Assembly (NCBI GenBank): GCA_937915775.1
Contig: CALGGQ010000309.1
Span: 1 to 8,545 of the forward strand
Length of the DNA stretch: 8,545 nucleotides
Reading direction: 5' to 3'
Source: an uncultured Clostridia bacterium
GTDB lineage: Bacteria; Bacillota; Clostridia; Oscillospirales; Acutalibacteraceae
Shown: one piece after another, positions 1-6,596 of the stretch
Layout of the letters: each line of letters starts with the position of its first letter
How positions within the stretch are numbered: position 1 is the stretch's first letter
Program-made: the position numbers and the translations under genes
Notes under the pieces: model-generated
Told to the model about the DNA's origin: nothing
The model's input: only the letters and a program-made list of their open reading frames with translations
Database searches by the model: none

Positions 1-39
1 GATGCTGGACAAGGCTGCAGCAAATATGTTATAAATTAA
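1..39 (+). other. Possible 3' tail of an upstream gene, unassigned
   Basis: Two frames are open from the window edge and end in TAA just before the metG leader. One ends at 32-34 (tail reads ...LDKAAANML), the other at 37-39 (tail reads ...GCSKYVIN). Either could be the C-terminus of the gene preceding metG, but ten or so residues are too few to identify a product. No convincing promoter is visible in 1-56, so metG is probably co-transcribed with whatever lies upstream. Confidence 0.2.
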
Positions 40-56
40 ATTACCAATCAATTATT

Positions 57-63
57 GGGAGGA
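57..63 (+). promoter_or_regulatory. Ribosome binding site of metG
   Basis: GGGAGGA lies 6 bases before the ATG at 70. It fixes the metG start: the frame is also open from a TTG at 55, but that would place this Shine-Dalgarno sequence inside the coding region. Confidence 0.9.
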
Positions 64-69
64 ATATTT

Positions 70-2025
70 ATGTCAAACAAAGAAAAATTTTACATCACTA
101 CCCCGATTTACTATCCATCGGGAAATCCTCACATTGGCCATTGTTATACTACCGTAGCATGTGATTCTATTGCGAGATATAAGCGCCTTCAGGGGAAGGA
201 CGTTATGTTTCTCACCGGTACGGACGAGCATGGCTTAAAAATTGAACAAAAGGCTGCAGAACAAGGCGTTACACCGAAAGAATACGTTGACGGCATTGTT
301 AAAATATTCAAAAATCTTTGGGAATATATGAATATTGATTATGACAGATATATCCGCACAACCGACGATTATCACGTTAAAGCCGTACAAAAGATTTTTA
401 AAGAACTTTACGATAGAGGATATATCTATAAGGGCAAATATACCGGAAAATACTGTACCCCCTGCGAAAGTTTTTGGACGGAATCTCAGCTTGTTGACGG
501 AAAATGCCCTGAATGCGGCCGTGAGGTAACGGAAGCAAGCGAAGAGGCATATTTCTTTAAAATGGCTCCGTTTGCTGACAGAATTGAAAAACTTCTCACC
601 GAAACGGACTATCTTCAGCCGAAATCAAGAGCAATAGAGCTTGTGAATAACTTTATTAAGCCGGGATTAGAGGATCTTTGCGTGTCCCGTACTACCTTTA
701 CATGGGGAGTCCCTGTTACCTTTGATGAGGGACATGTTGTCTATGTTTGGATTGACGCACTGTCCAACTATATTACTGCACTTGGTTACCAAAATGAAGC
801 ATATGATGATTATGATAAATTCTGGCCTGCTGATGTGCACATGGTTGCGAAGGATATTATGCGCTTCCATGCTATTATCTGGCCGGCAATGCTAATGGCA
901 CTTGATCTTCCTCTTCCCAAGCATCTCGCCGTTCACGGATGGATTACCTTTAACGGCCAAAAGATGAGCAAATCCATCGGCAATGTTGTTGACCCATTTG
1001 TGCTTGGTGAGAGTTATGGAAGCGATGCGATACGCTACCATATTCTGCGTGAAATGGCACTTGGTGCAGACAGCTCCTTCTCCAACGAAATAATGATTAA
1101 CCGTATTAATTCCGATCTTGCTAACGACCTTGGCAATCTTATTTCAAGAACAGTTGCCATGGTGGAAAAATACTTCGGCGGTACACTTCCAACGGAACGT
1201 GAAGCGGCGGAAATTGATCATGAGCTGATTGAAATGATGACATCCCTGCGTAACAAAACCGATTATTATATCGATGAAACGCAGCTCAATAATGTCCTTG
1301 CAGAAATTTTCAAGGTGATTTCAAGAGCCAATAAATATATTGATGAAACCACTCCTTGGATTTTAGGTAAGGACGAAAGCAAAAAGGCAAGACTTGCAAG
1401 CGTACTTTATAATCTGCTTGAAGCAATTCGAATCAGTACAACCCTTCTCTCCTGTTTCATGCCATCAACCATGCCCCTTGCATGGGAGCAAATCGGAGCA
1501 GAAGAAAGCCTTATCACCTATGAGAATGCCGGTAAATATGGAGTACTTCCTCTTAATGTCACCGTAAAAAGAGGTTCCGCCCTCTTCCCAAGAATTGACG
1601 CAGAAAAGGAAATTGATGAGCTTAACGCAATTATTGAAAATCAGGTAAAAGCAGCGCAGGCAAAGGAACAGAAAACGGAAAAGACTGAAGAAGTAAATGA
1701 GCTTTCCGAAATCACGATTGATGATTTCTTTAAATCCGACCTCAGAGTAGCGGAAATTCTGGCTTGCGAACCGGTCAAAAAATCCAATAAATTACTCAAA
1801 TTACAGCTTAACGACGGCTCGGGAAAAACCAGACAGATTGTCTCCGGCATTGCCAAATGGTACAAGCCGGAGGACCTGATCGGCAAGCGCGCTATCATCG
1901 TCACGAACCTCAAGCCCGTGAAGCTCTGCGGTGAAATCAGCGAGGGTATGCTCCTCTCCGGTGAGAAGGGCGACGATGTTCGCGTCACCTTCGTCGATAT
2001 GGAACCCGGCGCGAAAATCTGCTGA
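70..2025 (+). CDS. metG: Methionyl-tRNA synthetase with C-terminal tRNA-binding domain
   Basis: Class I aminoacyl-tRNA synthetase that charges tRNA(Met) with methionine in the cytoplasm; 651 residues, normal for the long MetG type. Visible landmarks are the ATP-binding HIGH motif (residues 21-24), a four-cysteine zinc knuckle in the connective peptide (C129, C132, C146, C149), and the KMSKS loop at 298-302 within WITFNGQKMSKSIGN. An alpha-helical anticodon domain follows, then a charged linker near 530-545, and an OB-fold tRNA-binding domain (Trbp111/EMAP-like) from about 548 to the end. The ATG at 70 is chosen for its strong ribosome binding site. tatD begins one base after the stop, so the two are likely translationally coupled; this order is common in Firmicutes. 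Oddity: from about 1840 the gene turns GC-rich. Third-position GC is 12 of 40 codons at 301-420 but 44 of 54 at 1861-2022, although the frame is intact. Confidence 0.97.
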   Translation: MSNKEKFYITTPIYYPSGNPHIGHCYTTVACDSIARYKRLQGKDVMFLTGTDEHGLKIEQKAAEQGVTPKEYVDGIVKIFKNLWEYMNIDYDRYIRTTDDYHVKAVQKIFKELYDRGYIYKGKYTGKYCTPCESFWTESQLVDGKCPECGREVTEASEEAYFFKMAPFADRIEKLLTETDYLQPKSRAIELVNNFIKPGLEDLCVSRTTFTWGVPVTFDEGHVVYVWIDALSNYITALGYQNEAYDDYDKFWPADVHMVAKDIMRFHAIIWPAMLMALDLPLPKHLAVHGWITFNGQKMSKSIGNVVDPFVLGESYGSDAIRYHILREMALGADSSFSNEIMINRINSDLANDLGNLISRTVAMVEKYFGGTLPTEREAAEIDHELIEMMTSLRNKTDYYIDETQLNNVLAEIFKVISRANKYIDETTPWILGKDESKKARLASVLYNLLEAIRISTTLLSCFMPSTMPLAWEQIGAEESLITYENAGKYGVLPLNVTVKRGSALFPRIDAEKEIDELNAIIENQVKAAQAKEQKTEKTEEVNELSEITIDDFFKSDLRVAEILACEPVKKSNKLLKLQLNDGSGKTRQIVSGIAKWYKPEDLIGKRAIIVTNLKPVKLCGEISEGMLLSGEKGDDVRVTFVDMEPGAKIC

Positions 2026-2026
2026 T

Positions 2027-2791
2027 ATGTACACGAATATTTTTGATACGCACAGTCATTACGATGACGAACAATTTGACGGGGACAGAACGGCGCTCCT
2101 GTCCTCGTTAGAGGGCAAGGGCGTTGTTAACGTGGTATCCTGCGGCGTGGATATCGCCACGTCGAAAGCCAATCAGGCGCTGGCACAGCAATACGGCTAT
2201 TACTACTTTGCCGCCGGCTTTCACCCGGAAAATTTAGAGGGCTTTTCCCTGTCCGACCTTACGGAAATTGAGGCACTGACAAAGGACGAAAAATGCGTTG
2301 CTGTCGGTGAAATCGGGCTCGATTACCACTGGATGAGCTCCACGAAAGAAACGCAAAAGGAATTCTTCACCGCGCAGATAGAGCTGGCAAAACGGCTAAA
2401 TTTGCCCGTCATTGTGCACGACAGAGAGGCGCACGGCGACACGCTGGACATTCTCAGGCAGACAAAGCCGCAGGGCGTGCTGCACTGCTTTTCCGGCTCC
2501 AAAGAGATGGCAAGAGAGGTCATTGCCCTCGGGATGTACATCGGGCTGAACGGCGTTGCCACCTTTAAAAATGCGCGCAAGAGCTTAGAGGTCGTGCGTG
2601 AAATTCCGCTCGAGCGGCTGGTGCTGGAAACCGACTGCCCGTACCTCTGCCCCGAGCCGTACCGCGGCAGGCGCAACGATTCGTCCTACATTCCGTACAT
2701 CGCCGAACGTATCGGCGAAGTGCTCGGTATCGGCGCGCAGGAAATCCTGACCGTCACCGCCGAAAACGCCAAAAGATTATATCAGTTGTAA
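2027..2791 (+). CDS. tatD: TatD family metal-dependent hydrolase (deoxyribonuclease)
   Basis: TatD-type TIM-barrel metalloenzyme of the amidohydrolase superfamily. Characterised members are 3'-5' exodeoxyribonucleases or DNA-repair nucleases acting in the cytoplasm. At 254 residues the length is typical. The metal-binding set is complete: HxH in FDTHSH (H9, H11), the glutamate in GEIGLDYH (E95), H131 in VIVHDRE, H153 in LHCFSGS, and D203 in LETDCPYL. The ATG at 2027 follows the metG stop after one base; an open frame extends further upstream but only inside metG. There is no clear Shine-Dalgarno sequence at normal spacing, which fits coupling to metG translation. Codon use is GC-rich, like the last 180 bases of metG and unlike the rest of that gene. 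Transcription probably ends at the hairpin at 2837-2874. Confidence 0.95.
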   Translation: MYTNIFDTHSHYDDEQFDGDRTALLSSLEGKGVVNVVSCGVDIATSKANQALAQQYGYYYFAAGFHPENLEGFSLSDLTEIEALTKDEKCVAVGEIGLDYHWMSSTKETQKEFFTAQIELAKRLNLPVIVHDREAHGDTLDILRQTKPQGVLHCFSGSKEMAREVIALGMYIGLNGVATFKNARKSLEVVREIPLERLVLETDCPYLCPEPYRGRRNDSSYIPYIAERIGEVLGIGAQEILTVTAENAKRLYQL

Positions 2792-2836
2792 AAAAGCGGG
2801 AGAACCATAGGGTGTCCGTCATAAAGAATATTATTA

Positions 2837-2874
2837 AAAAACGAGCAAGAGTGAATTCGTTCTTGCTCGTTTTT
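2837..2874. terminator. Bidirectional Rho-independent terminator between convergent genes
   Basis: A perfect 14-bp stem (2837-2850 with 2861-2874) has a 10-base loop that can add G-U, U-G and G-C pairs. The core stem is ACGAGCAAGA/TCTTGCTCGT. An A-tract on one side and a T-tract on the other give a U-run on both strands. It can therefore end tatD on the + strand and the acyltransferase operon, whose last stop is at 2888, on the - strand. Confidence 0.9.
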
Positions 2875-2887
2875 ATATAATCATTTG

Positions 2888-3535
2888 TCAAAAAATGTTG
2901 GCAATTTCATCAGGTAACTTTTCATAATCGTTTTCACTCAATTTACGAACGACCTTGCAAGGCGCACCATAGGCAAGAACATTTGGCGGAATGTCATTTG
3001 TTACAACACTACCTGCTCCGATAACAACATTATCTCCAATCGAAACACCGGCGCAAACAATACAGCCAGAGCAAATCCAAACATTATTTCCGATTTTTAT
3101 CGGTGCAACTTTTTCAATGCAGCCTCTTTTTTGAGCTTCAAAGCTATCTGTATAATAAAACATTTTTCTTTGCATGGCGTTGATTGGGTGTCCTGTTGTT
3201 GTAATAACAACATTTGGACCTAAATACACATCGTTGCCTATTTCTACATCTGTTCTATCTAAAATACAACAGTTATAATTAGCATAAAAATTTTTTCCGA
3301 TTGATATATTTTTTCCACACGATACACGAAAAGAATTTTGTATTGCCAAAGGATTTCCATCTATCTTTCCTATAAGCCATTTAATTAATATGTTTCTCAT
3401 CGGTATATTCCATATTGGCGTTTTATTGAGAATATGTATGAGGAACTCCGCCTTTAACATAGTGAAAAAATAGCTTTTATCCGTAGGAAGAAAATAGCCT
3501 TGTCCTCGTATTTTTTCTAAAATTTCTCTTTTCAT
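2888..3535 (-). CDS. Hexapeptide-repeat sugar O-acetyltransferase (LacA/Maa-like)
   Basis: Likely acetyl-CoA-dependent O-acetyltransferase of the left-handed parallel beta-helix class; 215 residues, usual for the maltose/galactoside/serine O-acetyltransferase group. Hexapeptide repeats run from about residue 72 to 185. The catalytic histidine is H116 in TTTGHP, as in LacA. The C-terminal coil shows the family signature IGDNVVIGAGSVVTNDIPPNVLAYGAPCKVVRK (about 166-198), written here as key elements rather than a conserved block. Residues 1-60 form a helical N-terminal segment. It is the last gene of a three-gene - strand operon, with its start 3 bases past the stop of the acyltransferase gene and an AAAGGA-type ribosome binding site inside the end of that gene. 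Composition is AT-rich like its two partners. The sugar or lipid acceptor cannot be read from sequence; its neighbours suggest a glycolipid or envelope substrate. Confidence 0.88.
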   Translation of the reverse strand: MKREILEKIRGQGYFLPTDKSYFFTMLKAEFLIHILNKTPIWNIPMRNILIKWLIGKIDGNPLAIQNSFRVSCGKNISIGKNFYANYNCCILDRTDVEIGNDVYLGPNVVITTTGHPINAMQRKMFYYTDSFEAQKRGCIEKVAPIKIGNNVWICSGCIVCAGVSIGDNVVIGAGSVVTNDIPPNVLAYGAPCKVVRKLSENDYEKLPDEIANIF

Positions 3536-3538
3536 ACT

Positions 3539-4411
3539 TTAAATCCTTTTGTTAAATAAAAACGCATTGTTGAGTTTGGGCTGAATAATGTTGAGATGTT
3601 CAAAGGCTTGTGAATATGTAACCTCGTTTTTATCTATGAACTGCGAACTATTTTCAATTTCAAAATCGTAAAACGGCAGCATAGAATTAACAAGTTCGTT
3701 CATTTCATTTTCCCAATAATCTTTTGCGTTGCCTATTTCCGCTCTGCTGATTTTGGAGTGTTCCTCCATTAATTCATATTTTGCCGTAGCCATAAGGTCA
3801 CGCAATGTATCAAGTCCCTCTTGCTTTTCGTATTCGCAAATATCAAAAGGCTCGCAAACTCTTGAATAGATATGGTCGTCCTCTTGAATAATAGCCATTG
3901 GAACTACAAGTGCATTTACTTCTTTTGCAAGATAGTAAATACCGGGGAACAGTTTTTGAACGACTAAGTTTTCAGTTTTATTCAGTGTTCCTTCCGGATA
4001 CATCAATATGTCTGCACCCATATCAATAGCATATTTCATTTTTGGTATCGTTGCACTACGGCTGTCCTTGTCCTTTCTGTCAACGAGAATTACACCGTTA
4101 AGCCAAAGGGCGGGACCGTCAAGTGTACCGAAGAAATCAGGCAGCGAAGCAAACAGCAGATAGGTGTGTCTGTTCGCAGAAGCCAAGCCCATAGCAATAT
4201 CGTCTTTTACTTGATGAGTACAGGAAAAAATCAGCGGTCTATCCGTGGGCAAACCATCTCTTTTATCAATATGATAGGTGTTCTTTGATGTTGCCGGCGC
4301 AAGCACATTGCGAACAGGCGGACTAATAAACTTTCTGAATTTATATCCGCTTTTGCTCATGACCTTTTCAGGTTCATTTCTTAATAGATATTCTAAAAAT
4401 TTGTTTTTCAT
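3539..4411 (-). CDS. PlsC-like lysophospholipid / glycerolipid acyltransferase
   Basis: Member of the 1-acyl-glycerol-3-phosphate O-acyltransferase (PlsC/LPLAT) superfamily, which transfers an activated acyl chain to a hydroxyl acceptor at the membrane. It has 290 residues. Motifs in order are the catalytic HX4D in THQVKDD (H66, D71), block II GVILVDRKDKDSR (106-118), block III YPEGTLNKT with E140-G141-T142, and block IV VVPMAI (169-174). After the catalytic domain there is a polar C-terminal extension of roughly 75 residues ending near NNAFLFNKRI. No strongly hydrophobic transmembrane helix is evident, so membrane association may be peripheral. Its ATG overlaps the stop of the upstream adenylating enzyme in an ATGA arrangement (4408-4411), implying translational coupling and stoichiometric production. 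The pairing resembles a split version of the Aas activation-plus-acyltransfer system; substrate unknown. Confidence 0.88.
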   Translation of the reverse strand: MKNKFLEYLLRNEPEKVMSKSGYKFRKFISPPVRNVLAPATSKNTYHIDKRDGLPTDRPLIFSCTHQVKDDIAMGLASANRHTYLLFASLPDFFGTLDGPALWLNGVILVDRKDKDSRSATIPKMKYAIDMGADILMYPEGTLNKTENLVVQKLFPGIYYLAKEVNALVVPMAIIQEDDHIYSRVCEPFDICEYEKQEGLDTLRDLMATAKYELMEEHSKISRAEIGNAKDYWENEMNELVNSMLPFYDFEIENSSQFIDKNEVTYSQAFEHLNIIQPKLNNAFLFNKRI

Positions 4412-6291
4412 ACTTTTTCAATTTCATATTTAATCTTGCCGACGTTGAATTTAATAATGCACGCAATTTTGTTGATGTGCTTTTCTAAGTCCGCTATGAT
4501 TTCATCATTGCTTTTGTCAGATTTGATTTTCACTTTCAGATAAAACTCATATTCACTTGTGTTGTGTGCTTCAATATCAGCGGAAACAACGCCGTCAAAC
4601 ATATTTGCCGTATCCTCGATTTTAAGGGCGGTTATATTGTTTTTGTTGTTCTTTGTCAGCGGAATTGCCTGACGGATTTTATAATGCGTCGGGCGGTGGA
4701 ATTCCTGCACATTTTCATTAACAAGTTGTTTGATTTCATTAAGCGTTTTTTCGGTATCGCTGTAATCGTTTAGTACAATGTGAGCCGACGGCGTTTCGCC
4801 CTCCTCCTTGCTGTAACGGGGAACAACCATACATGATTTTACATTATCATGTTTCATAACAGCGTCAACAATTTCCTGTGGGGAGAATGTAAATGATTTT
4901 CTGGTAATTACATTTTTAATTCTGCCGTGATAGTAGAAAAAACCATCCTCATCAACGCTGATGTAATCGCCCATATGTACATAGATTTTCCCGTCAGGGT
5001 GCTTGACGAAAACCTTGTCCGTTTCTTCTTTGCTATTGCCCGCATAGCCTTTGGTAACTCCAGAACCAGTAAGGCATAGTTCGCCGACTGTATTAGGTTC
5101 AATGATTGCATTGAACGTGTTGGGTTCGATAATAACATATTCAGAATCCCCACAAAGTTTACCTAAAGAACCAACCTTATATTCTCCTTTTCTATTTAAG
5201 ATATCAAATGCCGAAAACTCGCTAGCACCATATCCTTGAAAAGGCGGTACGTTGCTTCCGTTATCATAAAAGAAATGAGTTGCCATTTCTTCTACATCAT
5301 CAAAGCCATCTCCGCCGATTACAAAATGTTCCGTCTTGCTCAAATCGATTTTTCTTTTTATCAATTCTCTAATATGAGATGGTGTTGTAAATGCATATTC
5401 CGCTTTGTATTGAAAAACCAAATCATAAAAGTTTTTTGGTTCCATTTCCGGAATTACAACTATACATACATTACTACACAATACAATGTGTGTTGATGTT
5501 TTTCCATATTCAACAAATTGAGGAATGGTTTGTATACACTTTTTTTGAGAACTAAAAATAATGTTATCTTTAAAAGTGTTAAAAGGTATTGAATTGTCAT
5601 TTTCGTTGCTAATTTCGATTGCTTTCGGTACACTTGACGTACCGCTGGAGTGAACGAACGAGCAAGTGTCATTCGGCGTGTAAAGGTTTTCCTTAACCTC
5701 TTTTATTGCATTTCCGTTTTTAATAAAGTCTACCCACTTGATTTCGTTGGGGATTTCAACCCGTTCAACGGGCTTTTTCTTTGCTGCAATTTTTTTGAAA
5801 AGAGGCGGAAATGATTCAATGACGCTTGAAGAAATGATTTTAATGTCAGTTCCCTCAAGCGCTTTTTTCATATTTCTTTTAATATCAGGCTCGTCAAGTA
5901 CGAAAACGAATTTTGAGTCTAATTCGTCAATGAAGTACTTCATTTCGTCAGCCGTGATATTCGGGTATATATAATTAGGGATTGCGCCTATTTTTGAAAG
6001 TGCGTAATCCATATAGAAAATCTCGGGTGTGTTGGTATGGCAAACCGTTACAATATCGCCTTTTTTAATGCCGTACGCTAACAAGCCCTTTGCGGTTTTA
6101 TCAATCATTTTGATAAACTTTTTGTATGAGATTTTTACGTCTGGATAATCGCGGTCAAAGAATTCGTCCGTCGGCTTTTCCTCGCCGCGAGGAACGGGAA
6201 TGGTGTAGATAATCGCTGTTCCCTCAGGCTTGACATTATCCATAAAATAACGGTATTTGGTTTTGTTGATGTTTAACTTTGGGTTTTCCAT
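4408..6291 (-). CDS. AMP-forming acyl-activating enzyme (acyl-CoA/acyl-ACP synthetase-like)
   Basis: Class I adenylate-forming enzyme, 627 residues, predicted to adenylate a carboxylic acid and pass it to a thiol or acceptor. The core motifs are present: P-loop-like A3 HSSGTSSVPKA (214-224), A5 GYGASE (353-358), A7 YVHMGDY (437-443), A8 hinge YHGRIKNVI (454-462, R456), and A10 PLTKNNK with the candidate catalytic lysine K550. Two deviations stand out. A3 has TSS where TTG is usual, and A10 has NNK rather than GK. Residues from about 565 to 627 extend beyond the usual lid domain as a beta-alpha-beta-like segment I do not recognise. Start ATG 6291 has AAGGAG at proper spacing. It is the first gene of the AT-rich operon, coupled by overlap to the PlsC-like gene. 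Fatty, branched or aryl acids are all possible substrates. Confidence 0.88.
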   Translation of the reverse strand: MENPKLNINKTKYRYFMDNVKPEGTAIIYTIPVPRGEEKPTDEFFDRDYPDVKISYKKFIKMIDKTAKGLLAYGIKKGDIVTVCHTNTPEIFYMDYALSKIGAIPNYIYPNITADEMKYFIDELDSKFVFVLDEPDIKRNMKKALEGTDIKIISSSVIESFPPLFKKIAAKKKPVERVEIPNEIKWVDFIKNGNAIKEVKENLYTPNDTCSFVHSSGTSSVPKAIEISNENDNSIPFNTFKDNIIFSSQKKCIQTIPQFVEYGKTSTHIVLCSNVCIVVIPEMEPKNFYDLVFQYKAEYAFTTPSHIRELIKRKIDLSKTEHFVIGGDGFDDVEEMATHFFYDNGSNVPPFQGYGASEFSAFDILNRKGEYKVGSLGKLCGDSEYVIIEPNTFNAIIEPNTVGELCLTGSGVTKGYAGNSKEETDKVFVKHPDGKIYVHMGDYISVDEDGFFYYHGRIKNVITRKSFTFSPQEIVDAVMKHDNVKSCMVVPRYSKEEGETPSAHIVLNDYSDTEKTLNEIKQLVNENVQEFHRPTHYKIRQAIPLTKNNKNNITALKIEDTANMFDGVVSADIEAHNTSEYEFYLKVKIKSDKSNDEIIADLEKHINKIACIIKFNVGKIKYEIEKV

Positions 6292-6297
6292 ATCTTT

Positions 6298-6303
6298 CTC
6301 CTT
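6298..6303 (-). promoter_or_regulatory. Ribosome binding site of the acyl-activating enzyme gene
   Basis: On the - strand AAGGAG ends 6 bases before the ATG at 6291. It lies just outside the REP-like element at 6311-6358. Confidence 0.85.
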
Positions 6304-6310
6304 GACCTTT

Positions 6311-6358
6311 CCACCTCATCCGTCAGCTTCGCTGCCACCTTCCCCTCAAGGGGAAGGC
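6311..6358. repeat. REP-like interspersed repeat with two small hairpins
   Basis: The segment begins CCACCTCATCCGTCAG and ends in GGGGAAGG. It holds two palindromes: CAGC-TTC-GCTG (6324-6334) and CCTTCCCC-TCAA-GGGGAAGG (6338-6357). From memory, this text closely resembles a short intergenic repeat seen in many copies in gut Clostridia; only one copy is inside this window, so repetitiveness is not shown here. It lies in the untranslated leader of the acyl operon. Neither hairpin is followed by a T-run, so it is not a terminator on either strand. Confidence 0.6.
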
Positions 6359-6374
6359 AATAAGGTTATATAAT

Positions 6375-6402
6375 AAAAAAGTGCGCAGCCGTAGCTACGC
6401 AC
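6375..6402 (-). terminator. Rho-independent terminator of the structured RNA / possible attenuator
   Basis: On the - strand a stem of 5 bp, a 1x1 mismatch and 3 bp (GTGCG-A-GC.. / ..GCTGCGCAC, 6381-6402) carries a 4-base loop and is followed directly by six T (6375-6380). It sits 84 bases upstream of the acyl-activating enzyme start and about 135 bases downstream of the promoter at 6542-6570. It would either end a free small RNA or gate transcription into the operon. Confidence 0.8.
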
Positions 6403-6424
6403 CAAAAACACATAGCTCAACTGT

Positions 6425-6536
6425 CGCCAAACAAAGTAAATCACATAAGCATGAATGCACGTGAAATAAGAGCATGTGTTTTTTGCATATAAAAACACGT
6501 GCTTTCACACTTAAATAATATTTACTTTGTTTGGCG
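6425..6536. repeat. Perfect 17-bp inverted repeat enclosing an imperfect palindrome
   Basis: CGCCAAACAAAGTAAAT at 6425-6441 is the exact reverse complement of 6520-6536, with 78 bases between. On the + strand the right arm is followed by TTTTTATT. Such arms could also be the ends of a small palindromic mobile element. I see no target-site duplication, and promoter placement favours an RNA gene. Confidence 0.9.
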
Positions 6537-6541
6537 TTTTT

Positions 6542-6570
6542 ATTCTATCATTTATCCATTTGATAGTCAA
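6542..6570 (-). promoter_or_regulatory. SigmaA-type promoter of the structured RNA
   Basis: On the - strand TTGACT (6565-6570), a 17-base spacer and TAGAAT (6542-6547) match the housekeeping consensus at 5 of 6 positions in each box. The expected start is at 6535-6537, the 5' edge of the inverted repeat. It lies downstream of the terminator of the phospholipase-like gene, so it defines a separate transcription unit. Confidence 0.82.
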
Positions 6571-6596
6571 GGAATATGTCACAGACTTTAGCGAGC

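Larger units (their letters stand above)
6375..6536 (-). ncRNA. Predicted ~160-nt structured RNA, family not recognised
   Basis: A near-consensus promoter at 6542-6570 predicts transcription from about 6535-6537, the first base of a perfect 17-bp inverted repeat (6520-6536 with 6425-6441). A second imperfect 17-base stem lies inside (6496-6512 with 6447-6463, 14 Watson-Crick pairs, two G-U and one A-A mismatch), separated by a small 7/5-base internal loop and capped by a 32-base loop. Alternative pairings exist. Bases 6471-6483 also pair with 6491-6503 (13 bp, one G-U). The segment 6470-6485 also pairs with the linker 6403-6418 with a single bulge. A terminator follows at 6375-6402. The rod-like design recalls 6S RNA, but the bubble is small and no 6S consensus is evident. 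It could be an independent small RNA or the leader of the acyl operon. No plausible peptide with a ribosome binding site is seen in it. Confidence 0.65.

Noticed and set aside
1641..2034. Antisense open frames of 115 and 77 codons over the 3' end of metG
   Set aside because: Complementary shadows of the tRNA-binding domain, with low-complexity serine-rich translation and no start signals.
5089..5133. Duplicated IIEPNT peptide in the acyl-activating enzyme (residues 387-392 and 396-401)
   Set aside because: The family commonly has similar acidic-proline text before the VGE motif, and the DNA copies differ, so a recent duplication is not supported.
6369..6374. TATAAT on the + strand as a -10 box reading into the inverted repeat
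   Set aside because: The position 17 bases upstream (6346-6351, TCAAGG) is not a -35 box and falls inside the REP-like hairpin; no + strand gene follows.
6320..6500. Leader peptides in the RNA (for example a 15-codon frame starting at an ATG near 6488, or a 32-codon GTG frame crossing the terminator)
   Set aside because: Neither has a Shine-Dalgarno sequence, and both lie inside predicted helices; no run of a regulatory codon is present.
6425..6536. Palindromic mobile element (MITE) defined by the 17-bp inverted repeat
   Set aside because: No target-site duplication flanks the arms, and the arm edge coincides with the start predicted from a strong promoter and is followed by a terminator. 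Kept as an alternative to the RNA reading.
6375..6536. 6S RNA (ssrS)
   Set aside because: Length and rod shape fit, but the internal loop is only 7/5 bases rather than a wide open-promoter-like bubble, and the terminator is outside the closing stem. An Infernal search would decide.
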